A stretch of 64,000 bases of DNA from Hungatella sp. UBA7603 (GCA_002478865.1 DLJZ01000027.1:137306-201305), one strand, 5' to 3'. Shown: positions 1-9,632, counted from the stretch's first letter. Numbers and translations are program-made. The notes: a model not told the origin generated them from the sequence alone.

Positions 1-1423
1 CCTCATCCCTGCTTCTAAAATTCTGATGAAGCTCGATTTTTTGGTATTTGCCCTCTTCTTTGCTATAGGCTTCGTATTTATCTAGAAAAAGCTGAGGCCG
101 TGCCAAGCGAAACTGATAGATACTCTGCTTGACATCTCCTACCATAAAGACATTGGGAGTGCCAAACCGTTCTCTTGATATGCTGCTTATTAAAGCTTCC
201 TGAACATCGTTGCTGTCCTGGTATTCATCCACTAGAATCTCTTCAAATTGCTTGCTCAGTTCATCGGCTGCATCAGAAGGAATTCTTTGATCGTCTTCCT
301 GCTTTAAGAGAATTTCAAGGGCATAATGCTCTAAGTCATTAAAATCCACCAGGTTTTTCTCCTGCTTTTTCTCCTGATACCTTCTGGCATACTCACCAGC
401 CAGATCAAGGAGCATTGCCACCGCTTCTTTGGTTCCCTGGATATCTGACAGGACCTCATCGGGAGACTCAAAGGAATAAAGTTCGGAAAGCTTTGACACA
501 GCCTTTTTCACCCGATCCCTTACTCCAGTAACATAAGCCTTTTTCTCCTGATCAATCTCCTTTTTACGAATGGAGGCAAGACGGTCAAACGCTACCTGTT
601 TTAGTTCTTGATTTAAAGTCTCATAATCTGTGGCTTCTAAAAGTCTATTTAAAAGGCGTAAATCACTGATCATCATGGGAAGGTATGCTTCTGGCCCGTT
701 TTCCTCCTCACAGACTTCTGCCGCCCGCTTGATCTGTTCTGCAAGTTCGGAGATCTGAAGGGCCGCATCAGCCATTAGAAACTTCATCCAGTCCGTTTCC
801 ATCATCTGTTCCATATCACTTGCTAAAAGCTCTGCCCGGCAGTGTGAAAGCCATACCTCAGGCCATGGATTGCTTTGGGAAAAGGTATATACCTGCATGA
901 TGTAATCTTCTATGCCACGATCTGTCTTACCAGTGGCATAGGTTTCTACAAACTGCTCAAAACGAGGATCTGCCGCCTCATAATAATCTTCCAGCATCTC
1001 TTTCATCACGTCCGCCCGCAAGAGAATCAGCTCTCCTTCATCCCCCACTCGAAAGGCAGGATCAATCGTAAGCTTATTGTAATGCTCTCTAATAAGACCA
1101 AGGCAAAAGCTATGGATGGTAGTGATTTGGGCATAGGGAATCATGGCCGCTTGTATCTGCAGATGAGTGTTATCGGGATGTTCCATCAGCTTTTCATCTA
1201 CGGCTTTTAGAATACGTTCCCGCATCTCATCTGCCGCCGCTTTTGTAAAGGTCATAACTAGAAGCTGATCAATTCTTAAAGGCTCTTCTCCCTCTGTAAT
1301 CATACGGATGATGCGTTCTACCAAAACGGCTGTCTTTCCGCTTCCTGCCGCTGCTGAGACAAGAAGATTTCTATTTCTGCTTTCAATAACCGCTTTTTGC
1401 TCATCCGTCCAGCTTATCGCCAT
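1..1423 (-). CDS. addA: ATP-dependent helicase/nuclease subunit A, N-terminal part (cut by window edge)
   Basis: The first 474 codons of the AddA helicase-nuclease, which with AddB processes double-strand breaks for recombination (RecBCD-like). The protein starts with a UvrD-type Q motif region (SWTDEQ) followed within about 25 residues by the Walker A sequence AAAGSGKT, as expected for superfamily 1 helicases. The ATG at 1423 lies inside the end of addB, a 23-bp overlap, and follows a purine-rich site. The rest of the helicase domains and the C-terminal nuclease lie outside the window. Translational coupling to addB is likely. The call is secure because the motif, the order addB-addA and the overlap all agree. 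Confidence 0.93.
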   Translation of the reverse strand, partial: MAISWTDEQKAVIESRNRNLLVSAAAGSGKTAVLVERIIRMITEGEEPLRIDQLLVMTFTKAAADEMRERILKAVDEKLMEHPDNTHLQIQAAMIPYAQITTIHSFCLGLIREHYNKLTIDPAFRVGDEGELILLRADVMKEMLEDYYEAADPRFEQFVETYATGKTDRGIEDYIMQVYTFSQSNPWPEVWLSHCRAELLASDMEQMMETDWMKFLMADAALQISELAEQIKRAAEVCEEENGPEAYLPMMISDLRLLNRLLEATDYETLNQELKQVAFDRLASIRKKEIDQEKKAYVTGVRDRVKKAVSKLSELYSFESPDEVLSDIQGTKEAVAMLLDLAGEYARRYQEKKQEKNLVDFNDLEHYALEILLKQEDDQRIPSDAADELSKQFEEILVDEYQDSNDVQEALISSISRERFGTPNVFMVGDVKQSIYQFRLARPQLFLDKYEAYSKEEGKYQKIELHQNFRSRDE

Positions 1424-4400
1424 CGTCCTTTGCCTCCTTTTCTCCCTCAATTACGGGCCAGATTTCTTCTGATTTTAGTGACTTAAATTTGCGGTAGCCA
1501 AACCCTTCGGTCTTAAGGTCAAAGCCGCAGACTGCATGATAGGGGCAGTAATCACAGGCACTTCTGTTTCCCTGCTTATAAGGCTTTACATCAATGATTC
1601 CGTCTAATATCTCTTGTCCCTCTGTTTTTAATTTCTCCTGTACAAACTGACGCAGGGCCTTAAACCGTTTTCCGCCTGCGATTGATGATTTGTTTTCCTG
1701 AATGATGCCATTTTTCATAGCAATAGGAATTACATCAGACTCTGTCTCGATCTCCCGGTCCATATGTGAAATGGAATTTAGATCTGTGTTAACCAGACCA
1801 TTCATGCGAAGCTGCTTTAACATTCTGCGGTCTATTTCCTCATCAGACAGGTCCCCGTCCTTGTCCACCACGGGATCGCCAATGTTATAATAGAAGATAC
1901 CAGCAGGAATTACCTTCTTTTCTGGCCTGTGTCTCTCTTCCATCTCAAGGGCCGCATCCATATATACCACAAGCTGGAGCTGCAAACCGTAGAACAGAGA
2001 GGATAAATCAAAAGCCGTACTTCCTGACTTATAATCAATGATTTTTACATAGACAGCATCCTCATCCTCGCACAAATCCAATCGGTCGATTCTACCACGC
2101 AAATGAATGGCCTCCTCACCCGATAAAGGGATCCGCATGGCCTTTAAATGATCAGAAGCGGAAAAGGATACCTCAAATCCAACGGGTACAAAATCGCCTT
2201 TCTTTAACTGCTCTGTAAGCGCCCACATGGTCCGGTCGGTGATACGCTCTACTTTACCAGCTATGTAGGCATTTCTTGCGGAACTTTTTAAAATCGTATT
2301 TCCATATTCTCCAGTGACTAGGGATACACATTCATGGACAAGTGCTTTTCTCTCCTGATCAGATAAGTTTTTAAAATCTTTTTCATCTTCTCTGATCCTT
2401 TGAAAGCACATATCAATGGAATCATGAAACAGATTACCAATATCCATTGCCGCCAGCTCATACTCCTGTCGTTCCATTAACTCCAGACCATAATTTAAGA
2501 AATGAGCGTAGGCACAAGAAGCATACTGCTCCATTCGGGTCACACTTCCACTTATGACAGAACCATATAAGGCTCTTGCTGCCACCTTTCCAATTCCCTT
2601 TTCCTCGTAGGTGTAAAAGGCCGCATCTAAAAGCTTTTTCCCTTCCTCGCTATAACGGTCCGATAAAAGAAATGCTTTAAAAAGACCTAAGAACCGGTTA
2701 TCCTCACCCGTCATCCGGTATTCTCGCAGACCATGGAGCAGCGAATCCTTTGCTTCTCGCATAGATAAAGGGATCTGGTCTTTGGTCGGAATCAATTCTT
2801 TCAGATCAGGAAATAGCTTTTTTAGTTCCCCAATCAGAGTCGATGCGCGCAGACTCTTTCCTGACCCGTCCATAGCAGAATAAGACAGGATAAGTTCCTG
2901 CTCTGGTTTCGTCAGCGCAAGATAGAGATAAAATCTCTGTCGAAATCCCTCTTCTTTGCTTGTTGGCGCCAGTTCAATGGCCTGGGTTCCCAAAAATTCC
3001 CTTTCCCGGTCGGTAAACAGGCTACTCTTTTCCTTTTTCACCGGAACAATTCCATCGTTGACTCCTACAAAAAAGAGAATCTTTACATGGTCTAACCTGG
3101 TTCTGGTAATATCTCCTACCACCACCCGGTCCAAAGAAGCAGGAATAAGACCTACCTTTATCTCTGAAAAACCAGCATCCAGTATCTCCCCATATTCTTT
3201 TTTACTGACGTGTTCCTCACCTAATAAACCTGCCAAACGGTCAAACAAATCCATAACCAGACCGTATACCTGACTGTATTCCTTGGCAAGAATCAGTTCT
3301 CCCATATCCTTAAATTTAGTTTCATAGGAAAGGAGCTTTTCTTCAATTCCAAGCTCCATCAACAGCTCTGTGACAGCCGCAGTCATGGTTCTTACCGTAG
3401 AATCCTCCTTACGAAATGCTTCCCGAAGACCACTTAATGGCGCTATGATCTGTTCCCGAAATTCATTTAATTCCTCCAGATTAAGTTCCTTGGCTCCCCG
3501 GTACCAGCCCTCCCAGGTACTATTCCACCTTTTATATCCCCGGATGCCCATGGCAATCACGTAGTTTTCCAGACGGTCTGACTTTTCCTTATCCTCTTCC
3601 TTCATAATAAGGGCAGTTCTCAAATAACGGAACATGGATTCGTAGGTGAAATCTTTTTGAATGATCTCAATGGCTGCTCGGATCAGCTCTACCATTGGAT
3701 TTTTTAATATGCTTTTCTTATCATCCAGGAAAAAGGGGATGTTATTTAGCTGAAACTGATGAATGATCTCATTGGCATAACTTCCTAAGTCTCCCGTAAC
3801 CACTGCCATATCTCGGTAGCGAAGACCTTTCTGTCGTATCGCCTCCTCCATAGAATGAATCAAAAAAGAGATCTCTTCCGAAGGATTTAATGCTTTTATC
3901 AAACGGATGGCTCCAGTATTTTTAGAGACATTCCCTTTATAACGGTATAAATTTTGTTCAAGAAAATCCAGGGAATTATCCTGATTTTCCCCTGACTCTT
4001 TGTAGCGAATGGCTGGGTGCTCCATTAAAAGAAGATCTTTATCCCGGATGGCACTTGCTTCCTTCGCCAAATCATTTAACTTCCATATCATCTGGCGGCT
4101 CATGTAAAACAGTTCCTGCATTCCTGCCTTTTTACTCATATTTTCTAAGGGATCGATGGTAACAGTTACAATCACCTTTTTACAAAATCTCAGAAAAAGA
4201 CCAAGAATTCGGTACTGAACCGGAGTAAAACCGGTGTAACCATCTAGGGTAATAACGCTGTCTTTTATAAGTTCAGACTGGGGCAAAATTCGGCAAAATA
4301 CATCGAGAATCTCCTCTGTGGTGATGTACTTGTCTTTGATATAATCCTTAAACCCCTGATACATCACGGAGATATCAAAAAGCTTCTGCTTTAGCATAGG

Positions 4401-4844
4401 GCTCATGGTTTTCGGCAGCTCCTCTTTGAGCATGTCCGGTGTAATTCCATATTGATAAAGCTCGGACAACATGGACTTTAACTGAGAGATAAATCCGTTC
4501 TTTGATAAATGCTCCTTATAAAGCACCAGCTCCTTTTTCTTATCAGAAGCTACGTTTCTTAAGACCATGGATTTTCCCATATCATCAAGGACCTGGGGAT
4601 TTTCTATGGCTAGCTCCTCAAAAATCCGGTACGCCAGACGGTTGAAGCTTACAATATCTATATTCATAACACCATGACGGGGATGAAGTGTAACAATCTC
4701 CTTTTGCGTCTGCATGGTGAACTGTTCTGGTACAATGGCAATATATCTGGTATCCGCATCTTCCATTGACATCCGAATAAGTTCTGTATAAAGGCGGTAG
4801 GTCTTTCCTGACCCTGACCCACCTAAAATAAACTGAAGGGACAT
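1401..4844 (-). CDS. addB: ATP-dependent helicase/deoxyribonuclease subunit B
   Basis: A 1147-residue AddB, close to the usual length of about 1150-1170. It pairs with AddA to resect DNA ends. Seen in the protein: a Walker A motif GGSGSGKT at residues 8-15, a C-terminal nuclease domain with a GNLFHDSID stretch and the DYKSG catalytic motif, and the cysteines of the AddB iron-sulfur pin: one in YASCAYAHF and three in the C-terminal CDYCPYHAVC. The cluster staples the nuclease domain in known AddB proteins. Start ATG at 4844 has an AGGAG site a short distance upstream. It is the first gene of the addBA operon and is divergent from the gene at 5003. Confidence 0.95.
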   Translation of the reverse strand: MSLQFILGGSGSGKTYRLYTELIRMSMEDADTRYIAIVPEQFTMQTQKEIVTLHPRHGVMNIDIVSFNRLAYRIFEELAIENPQVLDDMGKSMVLRNVASDKKKELVLYKEHLSKNGFISQLKSMLSELYQYGITPDMLKEELPKTMSPMLKQKLFDISVMYQGFKDYIKDKYITTEEILDVFCRILPQSELIKDSVITLDGYTGFTPVQYRILGLFLRFCKKVIVTVTIDPLENMSKKAGMQELFYMSRQMIWKLNDLAKEASAIRDKDLLLMEHPAIRYKESGENQDNSLDFLEQNLYRYKGNVSKNTGAIRLIKALNPSEEISFLIHSMEEAIRQKGLRYRDMAVVTGDLGSYANEIIHQFQLNNIPFFLDDKKSILKNPMVELIRAAIEIIQKDFTYESMFRYLRTALIMKEEDKEKSDRLENYVIAMGIRGYKRWNSTWEGWYRGAKELNLEELNEFREQIIAPLSGLREAFRKEDSTVRTMTAAVTELLMELGIEEKLLSYETKFKDMGELILAKEYSQVYGLVMDLFDRLAGLLGEEHVSKKEYGEILDAGFSEIKVGLIPASLDRVVVGDITRTRLDHVKILFFVGVNDGIVPVKKEKSSLFTDREREFLGTQAIELAPTSKEEGFRQRFYLYLALTKPEQELILSYSAMDGSGKSLRASTLIGELKKLFPDLKELIPTKDQIPLSMREAKDSLLHGLREYRMTGEDNRFLGLFKAFLLSDRYSEEGKKLLDAAFYTYEEKGIGKVAARALYGSVISGSVTRMEQYASCAYAHFLNYGLELMERQEYELAAMDIGNLFHDSIDMCFQRIREDEKDFKNLSDQERKALVHECVSLVTGEYGNTILKSSARNAYIAGKVERITDRTMWALTEQLKKGDFVPVGFEVSFSASDHLKAMRIPLSGEEAIHLRGRIDRLDLCEDEDAVYVKIIDYKSGSTAFDLSSLFYGLQLQLVVYMDAALEMEERHRPEKKVIPAGIFYYNIGDPVVDKDGDLSDEEIDRRMLKQLRMNGLVNTDLNSISHMDREIETESDVIPIAMKNGIIQENKSSIAGGKRFKALRQFVQEKLKTEGQEILDGIIDVKPYKQGNRSACDYCPYHAVCGFDLKTEGFGYRKFKSLKSEEIWPVIEGEKEAKDDGDKLDG

Positions 4845-5002
4845 AACCTTTTTGTCTCCTTTTTCTAATAATTCCTGCTAAAATAAAACGCATGTTCGTT
4901 TATCATCTTAACATAGTTTTCCCCTTACAACAATCAAATCTTAGGCATGAAACCCAAATCAAAATAATACACTATAACAAAACTGTACGGAGGGCTTTTT
5001 AT

Positions 5003-5443
5003 ATGAGCTCAAAAACAAAAATCGTTGTTTTACGAATGAAAGAAATCATTTACACTGCAATCTTCGTCGGACTTGGAATACTACTTATCACTTTGTTTTT
5101 AGTCATGTTCCGCCCGAAAAGGGATTCTGTTCCAACGTCTGGCGACGCCGTGCATTATGTACCAGGGGTATACGCCTCTGCCATAACACTGAATAACCAG
5201 AATATCAATGTTCAGGTCACCGTAGATTCCGGAAAAATCACCTCTGTGAACCTGGTTTCCCTAAGCGAAGCTGTTACAACCATGTATCCACTGATGCAGC
5301 CTGCAATGGAAAACTTATCGGAACAGATTGTGAAAAACCAGTCTACGAAAAACATCTCTTATCCAACGGAATCCCGCTATACCTCAGGCGTTCTATTAAA
5401 GGCTGTGGATGAGGCGCTTTTAAAGGCCACAAAGGAAGAATAA
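5003..5443 (+). CDS. membrane-anchored FMN-bind-like protein lacking the flavinylation motif
   Basis: A 146-residue protein with one membrane segment (about residues 16-36) and an outside domain. The domain follows the FMN_bind pattern: GVY near its start, VQVTVDSGKITSV, a stretch with several hydroxyl residues, and YTSGVLLKAVDEAL at the end. In functional members the end is preceded by an SGAT motif whose threonine carries covalent FMN; here the equivalent stretch reads TESRYTS, so the acceptor threonine of SGAT is not present. The start at 5003 is chosen because GGAGGG sits 9-14 bases upstream; an upstream in-frame ATG at 4892 has no such site. It may be a structural relative rather than a flavoprotein. 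Family assignment is by eye. Confidence 0.6.
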   Translation: MSSKTKIVVLRMKEIIYTAIFVGLGILLITLFLVMFRPKRDSVPTSGDAVHYVPGVYASAITLNNQNINVQVTVDSGKITSVNLVSLSEAVTTMYPLMQPAMENLSEQIVKNQSTKNISYPTESRYTSGVLLKAVDEALLKATKEE

Positions 5444-5450
5444 GCAGGGA

Positions 5451-5479
5451 TTGTATTTTTTCATTTATAACAGTATAAT
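5451..5479 (+). promoter_or_regulatory. sigma-A type promoter of the MATE gene
   Basis: TTGTAT and TATAAT hexamers 17 bases apart, 40 bases upstream of the MATE start codon. The same stretch contains an inverted repeat of TTTTTTCAT and ATGAAAAAA around the -10. Confidence 0.6.
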
Positions 5480-5521
5480 GAAAAAACGAGTTACATACTT
5501 ACATAAACGAGGAAAACTAAC

Positions 5522-6910
5522 ATGAATCAAACTACAAAAGCACAAGATGCATTGGGGCATAACGGGATTACAGAGGGAGTGATATGGAAGCAGCTTCTTC
5601 TGTTTTTCTTTCCTATTTTATTTGGGACATTTTTTCAACAGCTCTACAATACCATTGATGCCGTCATTGTCGGCAGATTTGTGGGTAAGGAAGCACTTGC
5701 TGCAGTAGGAGGTCCTACGGGAACCTTGATCAATTTGCTGATCGGATTCTTCATAGGGCTTTCTTCTGGTGCAACGGTTATCATCTCACAGCATTACGGA
5801 GCGAATCAAAAGGATAAGGTAAGTCAGGCAGTCCATACTGCCATCACCTTTTCCATTGTATCAGGAATCATCTTTACCATAATCGGCATTCTTTTTGCCC
5901 CCATCGCTCTAAAGGCAATGGGAACTCCAGATGAGATTCTTCATTATGCAGTGGCTTTTATGAGAGTGTATTTTATAGGAATAACCGCCAATTTAATCTA
6001 TAATATGGGAGCCGGAATCCTCCGGGCCGTTGGAGACTCCAAGCGGCCTCTTTATTTTCTCATTGCCAGTTGTTTTACCAATATCGTTTTGGACATCTTG
6101 TTTGTGGTATATCTGCCTTTTGGAGTACAAGGAGCCGCCTTTGCAACGGTTTTATCCCAGCTTTTAAGTGCCGTCTTAGTGGTCTTAGTCCTCATGCACA
6201 CAAAGGAATCCTACCGTCTGATCCCTCGTAACTTAAAGATTGATACTGGTATGTTAAAAAGAATCATACGCATTGGTTTTCCAGCAGGACTTCAGTCCGT
6301 TATGTACTCCTTTTCAAATATCATCATTCAGTCAAGTATCAATACCCTTGGAACCAATACCATCGCCGCCTGGACTGCATATGGAAAGATTGATAGTGTA
6401 TTTTTTACCATCGTCAGCGCCTTTGGAATTGCAATCACTACCTTTGTAGGGCAAAATTACGGAGCTGGAAAAAAGGACAGGGTGTACAAAGGAATGAAAG
6501 TTTGTATGGCTATGTGTTTTACTTCCTCCCTAATACTTAGTTTCCTGTTTTATGCCTTTGGAAATCATATATTTCTTCTTTTTACCACAGACGCCACCGT
6601 AATTTCAATTGGGACAAACATTCTCCGTTATCTAGCTCCAGTTTATATCACTTATATCTCCATAGAGATCTGTTCTGGGTCTCTTAGAGGAACTGGGGAC
6701 TGCTGGATTCCTATGCTGCTTACCTGTATGGGAGTCTGTCTGCTCCGTGTTGTTTGGATCTGGACCGTAGTTCCAAGACACCGTACCATTGAAACCGTAA
6801 TATTTAGTTACCCAATGACTTGGGTTACTACCTCAGTGCTTTTTCTTATTTATTTCTTCTTTTTCAGCAGGCTCAAATGCTTACGCCTCCCTTTCCGTAT
6901 AAAAAAATAA
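5522..6910 (+). CDS. MATE family multidrug/metabolite exporter
   Basis: A 462-residue polytopic membrane protein with about 12 hydrophobic segments, the normal size for MATE cation-coupled exporters. The N-terminal region has the typical PILFGTFFQQLYNTIDAVIV segment followed by GRFVGKEALAAVGG, and the second half repeats the pattern (FPAGLQSVMYSFSNIIIQ). It resembles the clostridial DinF/NorM-like branch; substrate cannot be read from the sequence. Start ATG at 5522 follows a GAGG site. A promoter stands just upstream, and the gene converges on the YitT gene 17 bases beyond its end. Confidence 0.88.
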   Translation: MNQTTKAQDALGHNGITEGVIWKQLLLFFFPILFGTFFQQLYNTIDAVIVGRFVGKEALAAVGGPTGTLINLLIGFFIGLSSGATVIISQHYGANQKDKVSQAVHTAITFSIVSGIIFTIIGILFAPIALKAMGTPDEILHYAVAFMRVYFIGITANLIYNMGAGILRAVGDSKRPLYFLIASCFTNIVLDILFVVYLPFGVQGAAFATVLSQLLSAVLVVLVLMHTKESYRLIPRNLKIDTGMLKRIIRIGFPAGLQSVMYSFSNIIIQSSINTLGTNTIAAWTAYGKIDSVFFTIVSAFGIAITTFVGQNYGAGKKDRVYKGMKVCMAMCFTSSLILSFLFYAFGNHIFLLFTTDATVISIGTNILRYLAPVYITYISIEICSGSLRGTGDCWIPMLLTCMGVCLLRVVWIWTVVPRHRTIETVIFSYPMTWVTTSVLFLIYFFFFSRLKCLRLPFRIKK

Positions 6911-6927
6911 TTCCTTCTGCCGAGCTC

Positions 6928-7800
6928 CTATTCCAAAGGAGCCCGGTAAAAGGAACCGTAAAACTGTTCCGTCCGAATGAGATTTACGATGACACGATCG
7001 TCAACCTCGTGAATCAAGGAAATAATATCTTCTACCTCGTAAGAGGATACTACAGTATGGAGAAGATACATTTTCTTCTTACTGTAGCCGCCTACCGCAT
7101 CCACACATGAAATTCCATGATGAAACGTATCCACATATCGTTTGGCAAGCTCAGGCCCCTTTACGGTTGTAATTTGTAACGTGACTCGTTCATACCGGTG
7201 ATGAAAGGTAGATACTATTTTTGTTCCCACAAACTGGAACAAAATGGAATATCCTGCGTATTTCCAGCCAAATATGGCACCAAATATGCAAAGAAGAATT
7301 ACGTTACCAGCAAAGACTTGGGTCCAGATGGAATTTCCAGTCTTATTGGATATATAAAGGGCTATAAAATCCGTTCCCCCTGTGGAAGCATTCCCTCTAA
7401 GTGCCAGGACAATTGCAAAACCATAAAGAACGCCACCGTAGACCACATTTAGTACTTCGTCGTCGAATAAGGGACTAAAGTGGAATATTCTTAAAAAAAT
7501 ACTGGCTAAAAAAACTTGAATTAGGGAAAACAAAGTAAATCGCTTGCTAATGCTTCTGCTACACGCCCAAGCAACCGGAATATTTAATACGATCATACCA
7601 AGGGAAGTGGATATATTAATACCAAATAAGGAAGTGATTCGATCAATCAAAATGGCGATTCCCGTAAATCCCCCAGATAGCAACCCTGATGGCTGAATGA
7701 ATGCCTGAATCACATAGGTCTGTAAAAGCGCAGATACAACAACAGCTAGTGTTGTCATTACATTTCTTACCCGCTTGTCTTTCCTTAGTTTTCGAAACAT
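6928..7800 (-). CDS. YitT family membrane protein (YitT_membrane plus DUF2179)
   Basis: 290 residues. About five to six membrane segments fill the first 200 residues, including the family hallmark stretches QAFIQPSGLLSGGFTGIAILI and RGNASTGGTDFIALYI. A soluble DUF2179 domain follows (residues about 205-285) with VTLQITTVKGPELAKRY and HGISCVDAVGGYSKKKM. The molecular function of YitT proteins is unknown. Start ATG at 7800 has AAGGAGG seven bases upstream. It has its own promoter at 7827-7855, downstream of the terminator of the small RNA, so it is probably transcribed independently. Confidence 0.88.
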   Translation of the reverse strand: MFRKLRKDKRVRNVMTTLAVVVSALLQTYVIQAFIQPSGLLSGGFTGIAILIDRITSLFGINISTSLGMIVLNIPVAWACSRSISKRFTLFSLIQVFLASIFLRIFHFSPLFDDEVLNVVYGGVLYGFAIVLALRGNASTGGTDFIALYISNKTGNSIWTQVFAGNVILLCIFGAIFGWKYAGYSILFQFVGTKIVSTFHHRYERVTLQITTVKGPELAKRYVDTFHHGISCVDAVGGYSKKKMYLLHTVVSSYEVEDIISLIHEVDDRVIVNLIRTEQFYGSFYRAPLE

Positions 7801-7826
7801 AATAATCCTCCTTATCTTTAAATGCT

Positions 7827-7855
7827 ATTATATGTAAGTTTTCAATCTATATCAA
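7827..7855 (-). promoter_or_regulatory. promoter of the YitT gene
   Basis: On the minus strand, TTGATA and TATAAT are 17 bases apart. The pair lies between the small-RNA terminator and the YitT start codon, which suggests that YitT does not depend on read-through. Confidence 0.6.
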
Positions 7856-7867
7856 TCTTTTTATAAC

Positions 7868-7907
7868 AAAAAAGAGGATTGCCTTTCCCCCACAGAAGGC
7901 AATCCTC
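7868..7907 (-). terminator. intrinsic terminator of the small RNA
   Basis: A 12-bp perfect stem, GAGGATTGCCTT with its complement (7874-7885 and 7896-7907), followed on the minus strand by six T residues. Confidence 0.85.
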
Positions 7908-8003
7908 CGTCACGATCCAAAACCGTCACGCCATATCGTTTTTGCTGTTCGGCATCCCCATGCCGATGTCAAGCACACAAGACACCCCTTTGTGCTTATT
8001 ACA
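7868..8003 (-). ncRNA. free-standing structured small RNA of about 135 nt, family not recognised
   Basis: A complete small transcription unit with no reading frame. A consensus promoter at 8010-8038 predicts a start near 8003. The RNA then forms hairpin 1 (AAGCACA with TGTGCTT, 7971-7997), hairpin 2 (CGGCAT, GGGG loop, ATGCCG, 7950-7965), an A-rich linker, two direct copies of CGTGACGG 16 bases apart (7907-7930), and an intrinsic terminator. It does not show the aptamer core of the riboswitches I know, nor the SRP, 6S or tmRNA signatures. As YitT has its own promoter downstream, this is more likely a trans-acting or independent RNA than a leader, but a leader or attenuator role is not excluded. 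Confidence 0.6.
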
Positions 8004-8009
8004 TACACG

Positions 8010-8038
8010 ATAATACCATAGTTTGCCAATTAAGTCAA
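8010..8038 (-). promoter_or_regulatory. promoter of the small RNA
   Basis: TTGACT and TATTAT, 17 bases apart on the minus strand, five and four matches respectively or better to the sigma-A consensus. No coding gene starts near it in this direction before the terminator. Confidence 0.7.
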
Positions 8039-8222
8039 TGTTTTTCGTCTATTTTACCTAAAAACCACCCGTCAAAAGGTAATTTAAGGGATATTTTCAC
8101 ACAAACTAGAAATCACATCTTTTCCCACATAGAATATTGAATAAAACATATTTTCCAGAAAATTGCACATACTTTCCTTATTGCCAATTCCCGGCCATTT
8201 TATAAGCAAGGAGATAACTACT

Positions 8223-9632
8223 ATGGAATTTTCTACCAGCATTTCCGACAATATGAATTATCTAAACAACAAGCTTGATGTGGATGCGAACTTTGATATC
8301 GTTCACCGCTCCTTTTATGTGGGTGATAAACTTGCCTGCCTCTATTGCATCGAAGGCTTCACCAAAAACGATGTTTGGCAAAAACTTATGGAGGATTTCT
8401 CTAGCTTAACTCCAGAAGACATGCTTATTGATGTCCAAGAGTTTTCTAAAAAGCACTTTCCTTACACTCAGGTAAGCCTTGTCAAAGATGAATTTACCAT
8501 GATAAAGAATTTACTTTCCGGACTTTCCTGCCTATTCATCGATGGATATGATAAGTGTCTGGTGGTTGACAGCCGAAATTATCCAACCAGAAGCGTGTCA
8601 GAACCAGAAAAAGATAAGGTCTTACGTGGGTCTAGAGATGGATTTGTGGAAACCCTTACCTTTAATACAGCCCTTATCCGTAGGAGAATCAGAGACCCAA
8701 AGCTGACCATAGAAATTACAAATGCAGGAGAAAGCTCTCACACAGACATAGCGATTTGCTATTTTAAAGGAAGAGTGGACGAAAAGCTTTTGGAAAAAAT
8801 CAAGGAACGGATCAAATCGGTAAAAGTAGATGCGCTTACCATGAACCAGGAGAGCCTTGCAGAATGTATTTATCCTCATAAATGGTTCAATCCATTTCCT
8901 AAATTCAAGTATTCAGAACGCCCTGACACGACAGCCGCTTCTCTTTTGGAGGGCAACATCGTTATCATGGTGGATAATTCCCCTTCTGCCATGATTCTTC
9001 CTTCCTCAGTGTTTGATATCATTGAAGAAGCAGACGATTATTACTTTCCCCCAGTTACAGGAACCTATCTTCGTTTATCTCGGTTCCTGATTTCCATCCT
9101 GACCTTGTTTCTGACTCCTACGTGGCTTCTTTTTATGCAAAACTCAGATATGATCCCGTCCTGGCTTCAATTTATTAAGCTATCGGAAGTACCCCAGGTT
9201 CCACTACTATTCCAGCTTTTAATCTTTGAATTCGCCATTGACGGATTAAGACTTGCTGCGGTCAATACCCCCAGTATGCTGACCACACCTCTCAGTGTGA
9301 TTGCCGGTATTGTACTTGGAGAGTACTCCGTAAAATCTGGCTGGTTCAACAGTGAAACCATGCTTTATATGTCCTTTGTCACCGTGGCAAACTACACCCA
9401 ATCAAGCTTTGAACTTGGGTACGCATTTAAGTTCATGCGAATGATCATGCTCATAACTACGGCCATGTTCAATGTATGGGGATTTGTTGGAGGCGTACTC
9501 CTTACGGTATGTGCTGTTGTATTTAATAAGACCATAGCTGGAAAAAGCTATATCTACCCTCTGATTCCATTCCAATTATCAGAATTAAAGAAGCGGTTAT
9601 TCCGTGGACGTCTTCCTCACAAGGTAAAATAA
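8223..9632 (+). CDS. GerA family spore germination protein, SpoVAF-like
   Basis: 469 residues. A soluble N-terminal region of about 270 residues (with a GNIVIMVDNSPSAMILP segment that closes the GerA core) precedes four to five membrane segments. The stretch GLRLAAVNTPSMLTTPLSV matches the SpoVAF/GerA signature around the conserved R-AA-TP motif. GerA A-subunits sit in the spore inner membrane and take part in nutrient sensing or ion release. No GerB- or GerC-type partner, and no spoVA gene, is adjacent. The start at 8223 is chosen for its AAGGAGAT site; the frame opens at a TTG 60 bases earlier without one. I prefer SpoVAF over a germinant receptor, with moderate certainty. Confidence 0.82.
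   Translation: MEFSTSISDNMNYLNNKLDVDANFDIVHRSFYVGDKLACLYCIEGFTKNDVWQKLMEDFSSLTPEDMLIDVQEFSKKHFPYTQVSLVKDEFTMIKNLLSGLSCLFIDGYDKCLVVDSRNYPTRSVSEPEKDKVLRGSRDGFVETLTFNTALIRRRIRDPKLTIEITNAGESSHTDIAICYFKGRVDEKLLEKIKERIKSVKVDALTMNQESLAECIYPHKWFNPFPKFKYSERPDTTAASLLEGNIVIMVDNSPSAMILPSSVFDIIEEADDYYFPPVTGTYLRLSRFLISILTLFLTPTWLLFMQNSDMIPSWLQFIKLSEVPQVPLLFQLLIFEFAIDGLRLAAVNTPSMLTTPLSVIAGIVLGEYSVKSGWFNSETMLYMSFVTVANYTQSSFELGYAFKFMRMIMLITTAMFNVWGFVGGVLLTVCAVVFNKTIAGKSYIYPLIPFQLSELKKRLFRGRLPHKVK

Noticed and set aside
7907..7930. Guanidine-II (mini-ykkC) riboswitch suggested by two ACGG motifs
   Set aside because: The ACGG copies are not in the loops of GC stems, as this riboswitch requires.
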